Positions 16,642 through 25,702 of a stretch of DNA of 64,000 nucleotides are shown here, piece by piece. A program made the position numbers and the translations under genes. The notes beneath the pieces were generated by a model that had not been told where the DNA came from, ran no database searches, and saw nothing but the letters and a program-made list of their open reading frames with translations. Numbering within the stretch: position 1 is the first letter of the stretch; each line of letters opens with the position of its first letter. The stretch spans positions 62,001 through 126,000 of the forward strand of contig BEWT01000004.1 of NCBI GenBank assembly GCA_003116855.1, read 5' to 3'. The stretch is from Desulfurococcaceae archaeon AG1 (GTDB lineage: Archaea > Thermoproteota > Thermoprotei_A > Sulfolobales > AG1).

Positions 16642-17553
16642 CTAGCGTGTCAATATATATACAGACCCCTCATATATAGCTACTGTTTCCTCAAACTGGG
16701 CCACCTGGGCTCCGGAAACCTCTACAAGAACTGGGTATGGATGGAGAGCACCCTTGGATCTAAGGTTCTCAAGCATCGCATCTATATCGCCCCCTAGGTC
16801 TGCTAACCACCTGCTGCAAAAAGGAAGCCCTTTGAACCTAGCTATAGCCTCTCTCAGAACCCTTGCCTCCTCTTCCGAGGATTTAACCTTTGTTTTCTTA
16901 ACAGAATATATGGTTACAAGCCTCCCCTCTGATACCAAGCCGGCACCGCTTGTTATGAAAGGCTCTATAGCATATACCCCTCCCTCTCTGAATCTCCATG
17001 GTATCAGTGCTTCTGAGTAGTTTGGTATAGACTCGCCAGCATGGATCTTATACCTATCTATCCTATGCCCACTCAGATTCCTCACAGGTTTCAGGGAATA
17101 TCTCTTAGCAGTCTCCTCAACAATCCTCCCCACATCTCTAAAAGAAACACCTGGCGAGATCCTAGACAAGGCTTTTTCGAGGGCTTCTTTCGCAGCATCC
17201 ATTATAACCCTATAATCACCACCAAGATCTATTGTGAAGGCTGTGTCAACGATATAGCCGTCAATATGAACACCAAAATCTATCTTTACAAGCCCTTTCT
17301 CAGGGAATAGGCTCTTATCGCTATACGTTGGTGTGTAGTGAGCTGCGACGGAGCCTATGGATATGTTGACTGGGAATGCCGGCTCGCCTCCTAGGGATCT
17401 TATGATCTCCTCGATCTTGATCGCTGTCTCGAGAACAGATCTCCCGCTAGAGACAAGCTTCTGAGCCTCCTCCTTAACACTCTTCGCTATCCTCCCCGCC
17501 TCCCTGTATTTCTCGAACTCCTGCTCAGCGAGACCTGGCATCGGGATCATCAT
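16642..17553 (-). CDS. map: Methionine aminopeptidase, type II archaeal
   Basis: Removes the initiator methionine from new proteins. Five metal ligands of the pita-bread fold are in view: aspartates in KIDFGVHIDGYIVDTAF, histidine in LSGHRIDRYKIHAG, glutamates in YAIEPFIT and QFEETVAI. The type II insertion that separates the helices near the C-terminus (KGLPFCSRWLADLGGDID) is present. The gene lies 26 bp after phoU in the same direction and probably shares the pst operon transcript. Confidence 0.94.
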   Translation of the reverse strand: MMIPMPGLAEQEFEKYREAGRIAKSVKEEAQKLVSSGRSVLETAIKIEEIIRSLGGEPAFPVNISIGSVAAHYTPTYSDKSLFPEKGLVKIDFGVHIDGYIVDTAFTIDLGGDYRVIMDAAKEALEKALSRISPGVSFRDVGRIVEETAKRYSLKPVRNLSGHRIDRYKIHAGESIPNYSEALIPWRFREGGVYAIEPFITSGAGLVSEGRLVTIYSVKKTKVKSSEEEARVLREAIARFKGLPFCSRWLADLGGDIDAMLENLRSKGALHPYPVLVEVSGAQVAQFEETVAIYEGSVYILTR

Positions 17554-17579
17554 AGATATTGTATGAGGGGTATATACCT

Positions 17580-18173
17580 CTATAACATCTCAATGATCTC
17601 CTGGGCTATGTATACGGAGTGATCAGCTATTCTCTCTAGGTACATGAGTATGAGGAGATCTAGGGTTGAGCAGATATTAGCAGATCTAGAAGCTTCGTCA
17701 AGAGCCGTGAAGAGGGTCTGGTCAACCTCTCTATCCATCTCAATAATAGCCCTAGCCCTACTCTTATCCCTGTTAAGGAAAGCTTCTATACTCCCCCTAA
17801 CCATCTCAACAACCCGTTTAGAGATCATGCTAGAGTATCTCAGATCACAGCTAGCACCGCTTATCCTAGTAACTCTATCAAGCACTGTCGATATGTCTAG
17901 GGCGTATCTAGAGAACCTATAGAGCCCATATGATATCTCCAAAGCTGCTATAAGCCCCCTGAGATCGGATGCTGTGGGCTGGTACCTAGCCATGATCTCA
18001 ACTATATTCCTATGTATCTCAAGCCTCATCTCCCTAACATCGTTAATACGCTTCCTAATAGAATCAGGAGTTGCTTTTAAGCTTACAACGTTCTCAACAA
18101 TCTCCTCAGAGATCCTCGAGATCTCTTTAAGCATGCTCTCTAGACCCTTGACACGATAATCTATAGGCCTCAA
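17580..18173 (-). CDS. phoU: PhoU-like phosphate transport regulator
   Basis: All-helical protein of 197 residues with two PhoU helical bundles; the acidic metal-binding pattern MDREVDQTL and [15 protein letters not shown] near the C-terminus is typical. In bacteria PhoU damps the Pst transporter; the same role is inferred here from its place directly after pstB (4-bp overlap). Confidence 0.88.
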   Translation of the reverse strand: MRPIDYRVKGLESMLKEISRISEEIVENVVSLKATPDSIRKRINDVREMRLEIHRNIVEIMARYQPTASDLRGLIAALEISYGLYRFSRYALDISTVLDRVTRISGASCDLRYSSMISKRVVEMVRGSIEAFLNRDKSRARAIIEMDREVDQTLFTALDEASRSANICSTLDLLILMYLERIADHSVYIAQEIIEML

Positions 18174-18943
18174 GCCACCATCCTCCCCGTTATATATTTC
18201 TCTGTAAGCTCGTTCTCAGGTCTTGTGAAGATCTTTGACGATGGGCCGACCTCGATAAGCCTGCCATCATATATGAATGCAACATAGTCAGAAACCCTAG
18301 AGGCTTGGAAAGTATTATGGGTTACCAAGACCACCGTCAGGATTTCTTTAAGCTCGGTTATAAGGCTTTCAATCCTAGCGGTACCCACAGGATCTAGGTT
18401 CGACGTAGGCTCATCCATCAAGATAGCCTTAGGCTTCATAGCCAGAGCCCTCGCTATACATAGTCTCTGCTGCTGACCCCCAGAAAGCTTACCAGCAGGC
18501 AGCCCAAGCCTATCCTTAACCTCATCCCATAGATAGGCCTTCTCAAGAGCCCATCTAACAAGATCGTCAAGCTCTTTCTTACTCTTAACAAGCCTATTGA
18601 GCCTCGGACCCAGGGCTACGTTGTCATAGATAGACATGCTGGGTATGGGGTTAGGGATCTGGAACACCATCCCCACCATTCTCCTAACAGCCATCGGATC
18701 AGCGGTATCCCCATATACATCAACACCGTCTATGATAACTCTACCCTCAACCCTCGCTTCAGGATATAGGTCGAGCAGTCTGTTAATAGCCCTGAGAATG
18801 GTAGACTTACCACTACCCGAGGGACCCATTATAGTGAAAACAACGTTACGAGGAATTGAGAGGCTTACCCCCTTAATAACCTCTCTAGCCCCGAACCAGA
18901 CCCTGAGGTCTTTGATCTCTATAGATGCTCCAGATGCCCCCAA
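18170..18943 (-). CDS. pstB: Phosphate ABC transporter ATP-binding protein
   Basis: The cytoplasmic ATPase of the Pst phosphate importer, 257 residues. Walker [10 protein letters not shown] (about 39-47), Q-loop [13 protein letters not shown] characteristic of PstB, signature LSGGQQQR, Walker [14 protein letters not shown] and the switch histidine in [11 protein letters not shown]. Gene order pstS-pstC-pstA-pstB-phoU is complete and tightly spaced (4 bp to pstA). Confidence 0.96.
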   Translation of the reverse strand: MGASGASIEIKDLRVWFGAREVIKGVSLSIPRNVVFTIMGPSGSGKSTILRAINRLLDLYPEARVEGRVIIDGVDVYGDTADPMAVRRMVGMVFQIPNPIPSMSIYDNVALGPRLNRLVKSKKELDDLVRWALEKAYLWDEVKDRLGLPAGKLSGGQQQRLCIARALAMKPKAILMDEPTSNLDPVGTARIESLITELKEILTVVLVTHNTFQASRVSDYVAFIYDGRLIEVGPSSKIFTRPENELTEKYITGRMVA

Positions 18944-18947
18944 CGCC

Positions 18948-19829
18948 CTACCACCTCCTGTGAGAGAGTATCCTTGAAACTATGAAAAGAGTTATTGATA
19001 TAGAGAGTAGTATGAGAGCCGCACCCCATGAGGCTCTGATCCAGTTATCATATCCTGAGAGGGCCATGTTATATATACCCAGTGTAAGCGATCCTATGGG
19101 TCTAAAGAGCATACCAGCATCGATCGGTGGGTAGAGGTCGCTGCCAAAGGCTGTGAAGAAGAGGGGAGCAGTCTCGCCCAAAGCCTTGCCAATCCCTATA
19201 GCGAGTGCTGTGATCACTGTCGCTTTGATATATCTCATCATTATTATTGAAGCCTTGATCCTAGAGGATCCCAGAGAATAAATAGCCTCCCTCAGATCGT
19301 TTGGTACGCTTCGAAGCCCATCCTCGATCTGTGTGTATATGAATGGGATCATGACTATAGCCAGGGCTATTGCTCCTGAGAGGGCGCTGAACCTAGGTAT
19401 AGGGTTCTGGAGACCGATCATGCCCAAAACCTCATCTAGGATCCTTAGGAATCCATATACACTCAGCCCGACAATGATTGTGGGGAACTCTATCATAGCC
19501 CTTGTAAGTGTTGATGTAGCAAACCCTAACCTGCTCCTCAAACTCTGGGTTGCATATATGGCTGCGAAGATCGCTATAGGGGTTGCTATAACCGTTGCCA
19601 GGGATACTAGGATCAAAGTGCCTAGTATATATGGTCCAACACCGCCCACCTCCTCCGTGCCTGGGAGGGGTCTCTCCTCGTAGAAGAAGCCTGGGAAGTT
19701 GCTTGCTATAACGCTAGAGCCGTTTATAAACACAACAGCTATTAGATGAAAAACCGGGAATATTGATATGACGAATAGTAATGCGAAGACCAGCATCCCT
19801 AAACTAGATCTAAGCCTCCTGGTATCCAT
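18948..19829 (-). CDS. pstA: Phosphate ABC transporter permease PstA
   Basis: Inner-membrane channel subunit of 293 residues with six predicted membrane helices. The ABC-permease EAA loop reads [17 protein letters not shown] followed by [14 protein letters not shown], the PstA form. An N-terminal helix ([20 protein letters not shown]) precedes a periplasmic-side loop with [15 protein letters not shown]. The start lies 1 bp after pstC ends. Confidence 0.95.
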   Translation of the reverse strand: MDTRRLRSSLGMLVFALLFVISIFPVFHLIAVVFINGSSVIASNFPGFFYEERPLPGTEEVGGVGPYILGTLILVSLATVIATPIAIFAAIYATQSLRSRLGFATSTLTRAMIEFPTIIVGLSVYGFLRILDEVLGMIGLQNPIPRFSALSGAIALAIVMIPFIYTQIEDGLRSVPNDLREAIYSLGSSRIKASIIMMRYIKATVITALAIGIGKALGETAPLFFTAFGSDLYPPIDAGMLFRPIGSLTLGIYNMALSGYDNWIRASWGAALILLSISITLFIVSRILSHRRW

Positions 19830-19830
19830 C

Positions 19831-20754
19831 CTAACCCCTCCTCGAAATTATAGATACATATATATTGATCCCGAGCCCTATTAGGAAAAGGATCAAAGCC
19901 ATCCCAAATATGGCTGGAACCATATATGTGTATGCCTCAGCATTCTGGTACTGATCAGCTATGAGGCTCGCTATAGTATAACCAGGGCTGAAGATCCTCC
20001 AGAAATCGGGGTTAAGAACATTACCAATAACCATAGCAACAGCAACAGTCTCACCAACAGCCCTACCGTAAGAGATCATAAGCGCTGTCAGTATAGATGT
20101 CCTAATATATCTAAGCTTGATCATAACAACCTCGAACTTCGTGAGCCCGAGCGAGTATAGAGCCTCATCAATATATTTAGGTATCCTGGCTAGAGACTCC
20201 CTTATTATAGCCGTAGAGAATGGGACTATCATTATAGAGAGGAGTATCGATGCAGAGAGAAGAGATGTTCCAAGAGAGCCTGGAGAGCCTAAATATGGTG
20301 TGAGCAGTGAGAGGGGAGGTGTGGAAATAAGACCACCTATCACAGGCGATAATACGAATAACCCCCACAGCCCATATATCACCGTCGGTATGGCTGCCGA
20401 GAGATCTGTTAGTGTGCTTGCAAAAGCCCTAGCCCAGCTTGGCAGGATCTCTATTATAGTAACAGCAGATCCTATGGCTAGTAAAGCCGCTATTGCTATC
20501 GCTATCCCGCCAGTAACCAGGGTACCGCCGAGTGCGAAGAGAATACCATAGCTCTCTTTAACACCGCTCCACGCACTTGTTGTTATAAATGATAGCCCTT
20601 CTTTTATGAAGATCCTAACCCCCTGCCCGGCTAGTACGAGATTTATTGTTATTACTATAAATACTATAGCTATGTTGGCTAACGCTAAAAGCAGGAAAAA
20701 ATACTCTCTATTCTTCTTAAAAAGACTCCTCTCAAAAAGCCTCAGAGCCCCCAC
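19831..20754 (-). CDS. pstC: Phosphate ABC transporter permease PstC
   Basis: Second channel subunit of the phosphate importer, 307 residues, six or seven membrane helices. The EAA loop is YIDEALYSLGLTKFEVVMI, followed by SYGRAVGETVAVAMVIGN, which separates PstC from PstA. The protein starts 13 bp after pstS ends, so translation is probably coupled within the operon. Confidence 0.95.
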   Translation of the reverse strand: MGALRLFERSLFKKNREYFFLLLALANIAIVFIVITINLVLAGQGVRIFIKEGLSFITTSAWSGVKESYGILFALGGTLVTGGIAIAIAALLAIGSAVTIIEILPSWARAFASTLTDLSAAIPTVIYGLWGLFVLSPVIGGLISTPPLSLLTPYLGSPGSLGTSLLSASILLSIMIVPFSTAIIRESLARIPKYIDEALYSLGLTKFEVVMIKLRYIRTSILTALMISYGRAVGETVAVAMVIGNVLNPDFWRIFSPGYTIASLIADQYQNAEAYTYMVPAIFGMALILFLIGLGINIYVSIISRRG

Positions 20755-20767
20755 CCGCCACTCCTAA

Positions 20768-22036
20768 CTAGTATTTCAGATAATCCTCTATATACTTAAT
20801 AGCCTTAGCTGCAAGCTCCTTTGGAAGCGGTACATAGCCTGTAACAATGTTCTCGGGCTTCTGACCCTCTGTTAATACCCATTTGAAGAATGCTGAGAGG
20901 GCTGCAGCCAGATCCTTGTTACTAACTATATCACTAACTATATCTGTGTAGATGAACGCATATACCATACCAACTATGGGGTATGTTTTCTCACCCTCCC
21001 TATTTATAAGAGTAGCAGGAACATCTCCCCAGAAGGAGGAGGGCGGTGGCAGATCTTTTGCACCCCTCTTAAGCGCCTCCATAACGGCTTCCGCAGAGGG
21101 CACTATATAGAAACCATCCTTATTCTTAAGAGCAGCCATTGGGATCTTGTTAGCCACAGCATAGGAGTACTCAACATACCCTATCGAGTATTTAGTCCCC
21201 TTAACCTTTGCACTCACACCTTCGTTGCCTCTAGCACCTTCTCCATATCCCATTGCATCCCTCGGCCATTCTACAGTATAGCCAGTACCTACCCTTGTTT
21301 TCCACTCGCTTGATACTGTTGATAGGTATAGTGTGAAGAGAGCTGTTGTACCGCTCCCATCGCTTCTATGAATACCCCTAATAATTTCGTGGGGTAATAA
21401 TGATCTGCATTCTTCAACTTGCTGCATCTTGATCCTATCGTCATCCCAATAGAGGATCTTTCCTAGATAGATATCAGCTATAACATCTCCAGAAAGTCTT
21501 AGAGGGCCACATTTGCTCTCGTCCCACTCAGGTATATTATATATTATCCCAACAGCCCCAGCTATTAAGGGTATCTGGATGAATGAGGCTTTGCGTGAGA
21601 TAAGCCTATCATATGTGGTTTTAGATATAGGAACGTCAGAGGCACCGAAATCCAGGGCTTTATCAAACCACTTAGCCTCACCAGCACCGCTACCAATGCT
21701 CTGGTAGTTAACAGTAACATAGCCCCCGCTCACTGACCTGAATTTCTGCGCCCAGGCTTGCATCTGTGGGTTTACGAAAGTCGAACCTCCGCCTGTTATC
21801 AAAACCTCTTTCCTAGGGATCTCTGCCTTCACTGATAGGTCTTCATAGGTGAACGTTAAAACGATCATTCCCGAGGACGTGGTAGTCGTAGCAGTCGCGG
21901 TTACTGCTGTATTCCTCGTATCAGTGGGTTGTGTAGGTACCCCTACCCCTCCCCAGGGTTTATACATGAAGAGCGCCACAGCTCCTATAATTATTATAGC
22001 TATGAGTATTCCTATAGGTATTATTTTCTTCAACAT
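20768..22036 (-). CDS. pstS: Phosphate-binding protein PstS
   Basis: Extracytoplasmic phosphate receptor anchored by an N-terminal helix (IPIGILIAIIIIGAVALFMY) and a threonine-rich linker (TAVTATATTTTSSG) typical of glycosylated archaeal binding proteins. Phosphate-binding loops: TGGGSTFVNPQMQAW, SIGSGAGEAKW, FGASDVPIS and RSDGSGTTALF. The ATG at 22036 is used because GGTGAAGG directly precedes it; the ATG five codons upstream has no such site. First gene of the pst operon. Confidence 0.94.
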   Translation of the reverse strand: MLKKIIPIGILIAIIIIGAVALFMYKPWGGVGVPTQPTDTRNTAVTATATTTTSSGMIVLTFTYEDLSVKAEIPRKEVLITGGGSTFVNPQMQAWAQKFRSVSGGYVTVNYQSIGSGAGEAKWFDKALDFGASDVPISKTTYDRLISRKASFIQIPLIAGAVGIIYNIPEWDESKCGPLRLSGDVIADIYLGKILYWDDDRIKMQQVEECRSLLPHEIIRGIHRSDGSGTTALFTLYLSTVSSEWKTRVGTGYTVEWPRDAMGYGEGARGNEGVSAKVKGTKYSIGYVEYSYAVANKIPMAALKNKDGFYIVPSAEAVMEALKRGAKDLPPPSSFWGDVPATLINREGEKTYPIVGMVYAFIYTDIVSDIVSNKDLAAALSAFFKWVLTEGQKPENIVTGYVPLPKELAAKAIKYIEDYLKY

Positions 22037-22068
22037 TCCTTCACCGATCATTTATATATCAATGAGGA

Positions 22069-22089
22069 GATATATACATACATATGTAT
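22069..22089 (-). promoter_or_regulatory. pst operon promoter with palindrome
   Basis: On the minus strand a TATA element (GTATATAT) at about 22069-22077 is spaced to start the pstS transcript near 22047. Directly upstream lies the perfect 12-bp palindrome ATACATATGTAT (22078-22089), placed where an archaeal activator or repressor would touch the BRE. A phosphate-responsive role is inference only. Confidence 0.4.
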
Positions 22090-22330
22090 CAATATTGATA
22101 ACATAGACACCGATTCGGAGACATAGAACCACATATGGTATTACAGACGATCAACAGGTGTTCTAAGCAATATAGCCTTCATGTTCCACACAACCTCTCT
22201 ATTTATCATTAAGGCTTTAAAAGCCAAGTCCTCCACATATATCGATCGCTTCTCCCACAATTAGCCAGCCTCGCGGGAAGCTGTGTTCTCAGAGCGAGAA
22301 AGCGTTTTGCTGTATCTTTTTAAGAGCTTT

Positions 22331-22347
22331 TGTAATGACGCATTACA
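22331..22347. promoter_or_regulatory. Dyad operator before the DUF58 gene
   Basis: TGTAATG-ACG-CATTACA is a perfect 7-bp inverted repeat with a 3-bp spacer, abutting the TATA element AATATATA at 22347-22354. A protein bound here would block or aid TBP/TFB. No regulator is encoded next to it. Confidence 0.5.
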
Positions 22348-22383
22348 ATATATACCCTGACACCTAGCAATATCAGAGGAACA

Positions 22384-23721
22384 ATGTCGCAACATATAGT
22401 AAAATCCACCGAGAGGCTTGCTTCTGTGGTTCTTGTGGCTGCTATATTTATAACTATCGGATCCTTTCCCGGAAACCTGATCGGGATTCCTCCAGGTTAT
22501 TCCCGGATCCTTGTATGGTCAGGAGTCTTCTTGATAATCCTCTCTCTAGTCCTCATGGGGTATGTTAATATTTCTATGAATAAGATCACTAGGTCTGGGG
22601 TTAAGGGTGCAGCCGACAGGGGTTTTGAGGGAGACGAGCTCTGGGTGTCATATAGGCTGTGTAATCGTGGGTTAATACCAATAGGCCCCATAGAGATCTT
22701 CCTAGTATATCCGGAGCACTTGAGGCTTTCTAAAGGATCTAGAAGAGCCCTGATCATGATCCCTCCAAAGGGGTGTGTAATATATAAGGCAGCCTTTGAG
22801 GCTAGGACCGGGAGGCACCTCATAGGTCCGCTGAGGATCGTCGTCAGGGATCCTCTAGGTCTCTTTAGAAGCGACGAGATCGATGTAGGAGAGCCTGTAG
22901 AGCTTCTCGTGCTACCAAGACTAATCCCATCAAGCCTCAGATCCAGCCTCCTCCTATCAAGATCTTTGGGGATGGCTAGATCAAGGATCTCTGGAAGCGG
23001 TACCGAGTTCCTCAGCGTGAGAGAATATAGAGAAGGAGACGAGCCCAGAAGAATCGTGTGGAGACATACAGCCAGATGGGGCAAGTTGATAGTTAAGGAG
23101 ACAGAGAAAGAAGCGTCGGGCAATATATTCTACATACTCCTCATAGCAGGGGATATGTTCACAGGACCCTATAGAGAGACACCCTTCGAGAACGCGGCGA
23201 GAATTATAGCAACCATGTCGAGATACTCAGCGGCCAGGGGCGATGCAATGTTCCTAGCACTATACTCCAGAGAGACCATAGATCTCGTTGGACCCTCAAG
23301 AGGGCTTGGCGGGTATAGGAGTATTCTCTCAAGAATGGCTAGAATTAGCTTCTCCCAAGATACCGTGGTTAGCGATATAGACCCCAGACCTCTTGCGAAA
23401 CTTCTCATGAGAAACCTAAAAGGAGGCGATATAGTGCTACTCTTCACAGCACCCTCAAGGGATTCTAGCGCTATCGCAACAGCTATAGAGAGGATAGAGA
23501 GGAGTGTGAGAAATGCTGGAGGCTCTTTCTACACAGTAATCCCAACCCCCAGCCTAGATCTAGCAAGAAGGCTAGATCTAGGCTCTAAGATCAAGCTAAT
23601 GGAGATGATCAAGGATAGCATTGCCTTAGCAAAAGAGCTAAGGGGGAGGGGAGTGAAGGCTATCAACATAAGCCAGGGAAAGATCATAACACTCACTAGA
23701 CTGATAGAGATGACATCGTAG
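22384..23721 (+). CDS. DUF58 / von Willebrand-like membrane protein
   Basis: A DUF58 protein of 445 residues. Two N-terminal membrane helices (residues 13-34 and 40-60) are followed by a beta domain (LWVSYRLCNRGLIPIGPIEI) and the DUF58 core with GTEFLSVREYREGDEPRRIVWRHTARWGKL, then a vWA-like C-terminal part. In other organisms such genes sit with MoxR ATPases and act in envelope assembly; no MoxR gene is adjacent here. The ATG follows CAGAGGA and the TATA box gives a 7-nt leader. Confidence 0.85.
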   Translation: MSQHIVKSTERLASVVLVAAIFITIGSFPGNLIGIPPGYSRILVWSGVFLIILSLVLMGYVNISMNKITRSGVKGAADRGFEGDELWVSYRLCNRGLIPIGPIEIFLVYPEHLRLSKGSRRALIMIPPKGCVIYKAAFEARTGRHLIGPLRIVVRDPLGLFRSDEIDVGEPVELLVLPRLIPSSLRSSLLLSRSLGMARSRISGSGTEFLSVREYREGDEPRRIVWRHTARWGKLIVKETEKEASGNIFYILLIAGDMFTGPYRETPFENAARIIATMSRYSAARGDAMFLALYSRETIDLVGPSRGLGGYRSILSRMARISFSQDTVVSDIDPRPLAKLLMRNLKGGDIVLLFTAPSRDSSAIATAIERIERSVRNAGGSFYTVIPTPSLDLARRLDLGSKIKLMEMIKDSIALAKELRGRGVKAINISQGKIITLTRLIEMTS

Positions 23722-23869
23722 CAGATGATATAGCGTTATAAACCATGTTATTTCTACATCAACCAATTCGCTTTTCCCACACTTACATTGTGAGCAAACA
23801 TACCTAGGTATAATAATATAGGTAATAATACCATCTTTCAAGCTTAGGCAGCATTAAAACCACGAGGAT

Positions 23870-24856
23870 CTAGCGAGAGAATAAACCCTGGTGAAATACG
23901 AGATAGTTTGCAGAAGCAGCAATAACAAGTGTAACTAGGTATACCAGGATCAGGACAGCTGTAAATAGTCTTAAAGCTCTATATATATCTCTATAACCTG
24001 GTAACGGGCCCTCACCAAGCACATAGCTCCCCACCTTCTCTAGTCTGATACCGAGACCCCCGGCAGCAGCCGCCATAGGGTGCCCGGCATTCACACTCTC
24101 AGTCTTTCTCCTATACTCTATATAGATCCTCAGGGCTCTCCCAATACTACCCCCAGCTATTGGTGCAAGGATAATGATCATGATTGCCACGAGTCTGGCT
24201 GGTATATAGTTAATAATAGTATCAGCTTTTGCCGAGAGCCATCCGGCCTTTATATACTCAGGTGTTTTGAATCCAAGAGCCCCGTCCAATGTGTTTATAA
24301 GCCTCTGTACAAGTCCCCCCATAGGTCCTAGGAGAGCTGTGTATAGCAGGGGCGATGCTATCCCATCAACCGTGCTCTCAAAGAGAGATTCTATCGAGGC
24401 TGATGCTAAATGCCCCTCCCCCAGCCTGCTAGTATCCCTCCTAACGATCCACGAGGTCTTCTCCCTAGCACATGCTATATCGCCTGCCTCAAGACATCTT
24501 GCCACGTCTCTCACGATATCTACTAAAAGCCTTACAGATACTGAGAGCTTCACTATATATGCTGAGACAAGGATCCAGAAGATCTCTCCGAGCATGCGGG
24601 CTATATAGAGAAGAGATCCATAGACAGTACAGTGAACAACCATGACAACCAGCCATGTAACAACCCCTCTAACCCTACTAGAACCAGGCGGAGAGAGAAG
24701 CCTAGCCATAGTATATGCTGTATGAACCGGGTGTATCTTGAGAAGCAAGCCTCTGTGATATGGGTATAGGAGATCCATTAAGAGTCCTAATAATATAGGA
24801 GCAACTATCTCAAACAATCCCGCGGGTAGGAGAAAATCGATCATATGGATACCCAC
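23870..24856 (-). CDS. cbiB: Adenosylcobinamide-phosphate synthase
   Basis: Membrane enzyme that attaches the aminopropanol arm to adenosylcobyric acid. Family features: LDLLYPYHRGLLLKIHPVHT at the start (LLDLxxGxPxxxHPV pattern), TSWIVRRDTSRLGEGHLASA and ESLFESTVDGIASPLLY, then NAGHPMAAAAGGLGIRLEK. About 328 residues with several membrane helices. The start overlaps the end of cobS by 16 bp, forming a two-gene cobamide unit. Confidence 0.92.
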   Translation of the reverse strand: MGIHMIDFLLPAGLFEIVAPILLGLLMDLLYPYHRGLLLKIHPVHTAYTMARLLSPPGSSRVRGVVTWLVVMVVHCTVYGSLLYIARMLGEIFWILVSAYIVKLSVSVRLLVDIVRDVARCLEAGDIACAREKTSWIVRRDTSRLGEGHLASASIESLFESTVDGIASPLLYTALLGPMGGLVQRLINTLDGALGFKTPEYIKAGWLSAKADTIINYIPARLVAIMIIILAPIAGGSIGRALRIYIEYRRKTESVNAGHPMAAAAGGLGIRLEKVGSYVLGEGPLPGYRDIYRALRLFTAVLILVYLVTLVIAASANYLVFHQGLFSR

Positions 24857-25587
24857 GAGATCATGAAAACCACATAGCTAACCTCGCCAGAGAAGCCGGC
24901 TACATCCCCACTAACATACCCGAGAACCCTGTTAGCTATCACGGCTGAAAACACCGATGCTAATATAGCAAGGACTAGCTGATAGAGGGGCAGGGATCCT
25001 AGTAATAACAGGGACATCAAGCTGTAGAGCGCGACCAGAACTACTATAGAGATCGCTACCCTACCACGGCTAAGGGATCTTTTAAAAATACTTCCAAGAC
25101 CCTCATAGGGCTCGACCCTCCCAAGCCCCATACAGATAACCATAGATCCTCCATGGATAACCTCGCCTAGGAGGTAAACCGCTGGGAGGAGCTTAGGATC
25201 TATTGATGATAATGAGGAGTAGAGCAAAACTATATAGAGACCCATAGAGGCGATCCCATAGGATCCTCTATATCTATCCTTCATAATAGCCCTTGCATCT
25301 CTACCAAACCTAGATGCTAGAAGAGCTTCGCTGAAGTCTATAAAGCCGTCTATATGTAGAAAACCCTGTATAATAATGTGGAGAGCAATAGCGATCCCCG
25401 CTAGGAATTGGTGGGGTAGAGATCCCGCTATGGTTAGGATGATAAAGCCGGGAACGCCTCTTAGAAAGCCAACCATAGGGGATAGGTAGAATGCTGACGC
25501 AGCATCATACAGAGATCTATATCTACTTGGAACTGGATAGATCGTTAAAAACGACACAAGAGATAAAAGATCTCTTAAAAAGCCCAA
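24841..25587 (-). CDS. cobS: Adenosylcobinamide-GDP ribazoletransferase
   Basis: Joins the lower ligand to adenosylcobinamide-GDP, the last step of cobamide synthesis in the membrane. Motifs: SFLTIYPVP near the N-terminus, HIDGFIDFSEALLASR (HxDGxxD metal motif), RYRGSYGIASMG, and GDVAGFSGEVSY. 248 residues with six or so helices. The start is TTG after GGTGGT. No cobalamin riboswitch was seen in the short region upstream. Confidence 0.9.
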   Translation of the reverse strand: MGFLRDLLSLVSFLTIYPVPSRYRSLYDAASAFYLSPMVGFLRGVPGFIILTIAGSLPHQFLAGIAIALHIIIQGFLHIDGFIDFSEALLASRFGRDARAIMKDRYRGSYGIASMGLYIVLLYSSLSSIDPKLLPAVYLLGEVIHGGSMVICMGLGRVEPYEGLGSIFKRSLSRGRVAISIVVLVALYSLMSLLLLGSLPLYQLVLAILASVFSAVIANRVLGYVSGDVAGFSGEVSYVVFMISWVSI

Positions 25588-25702
25588 TAGGTGTTACCAC
25601 CATTAACTATAATAAGAGGGACATTTAATGGTAACATATCGTGAAGGTCTTGATCTGCTTGATCGATCTTGAAGTTATGGTTAGAGATCTGTTGGATCGC
25701 AT

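Larger units (their letters stand above)
22037..22383. other. Divergent control region between pstS and the DUF58 gene
   Basis: A 347-bp region carrying two divergent promoters, each with its own dyad listed separately. The middle part (about 22130-22320) shows no gene, tRNA or longer repeat. Confidence 0.5.

Noticed and set aside
24080-24608. Several long frames antisense to cbiB and other genes
   Set aside because: They follow the codon pattern of the true genes on the opposite strand, are rich in serine and proline, and show no domain.
25588-25702. Cobalamin riboswitch or other leader RNA around cobS
   Set aside because: The space upstream of cobS is only about 115 bp, no conserved B12 box was seen, and such riboswitches are essentially bacterial.
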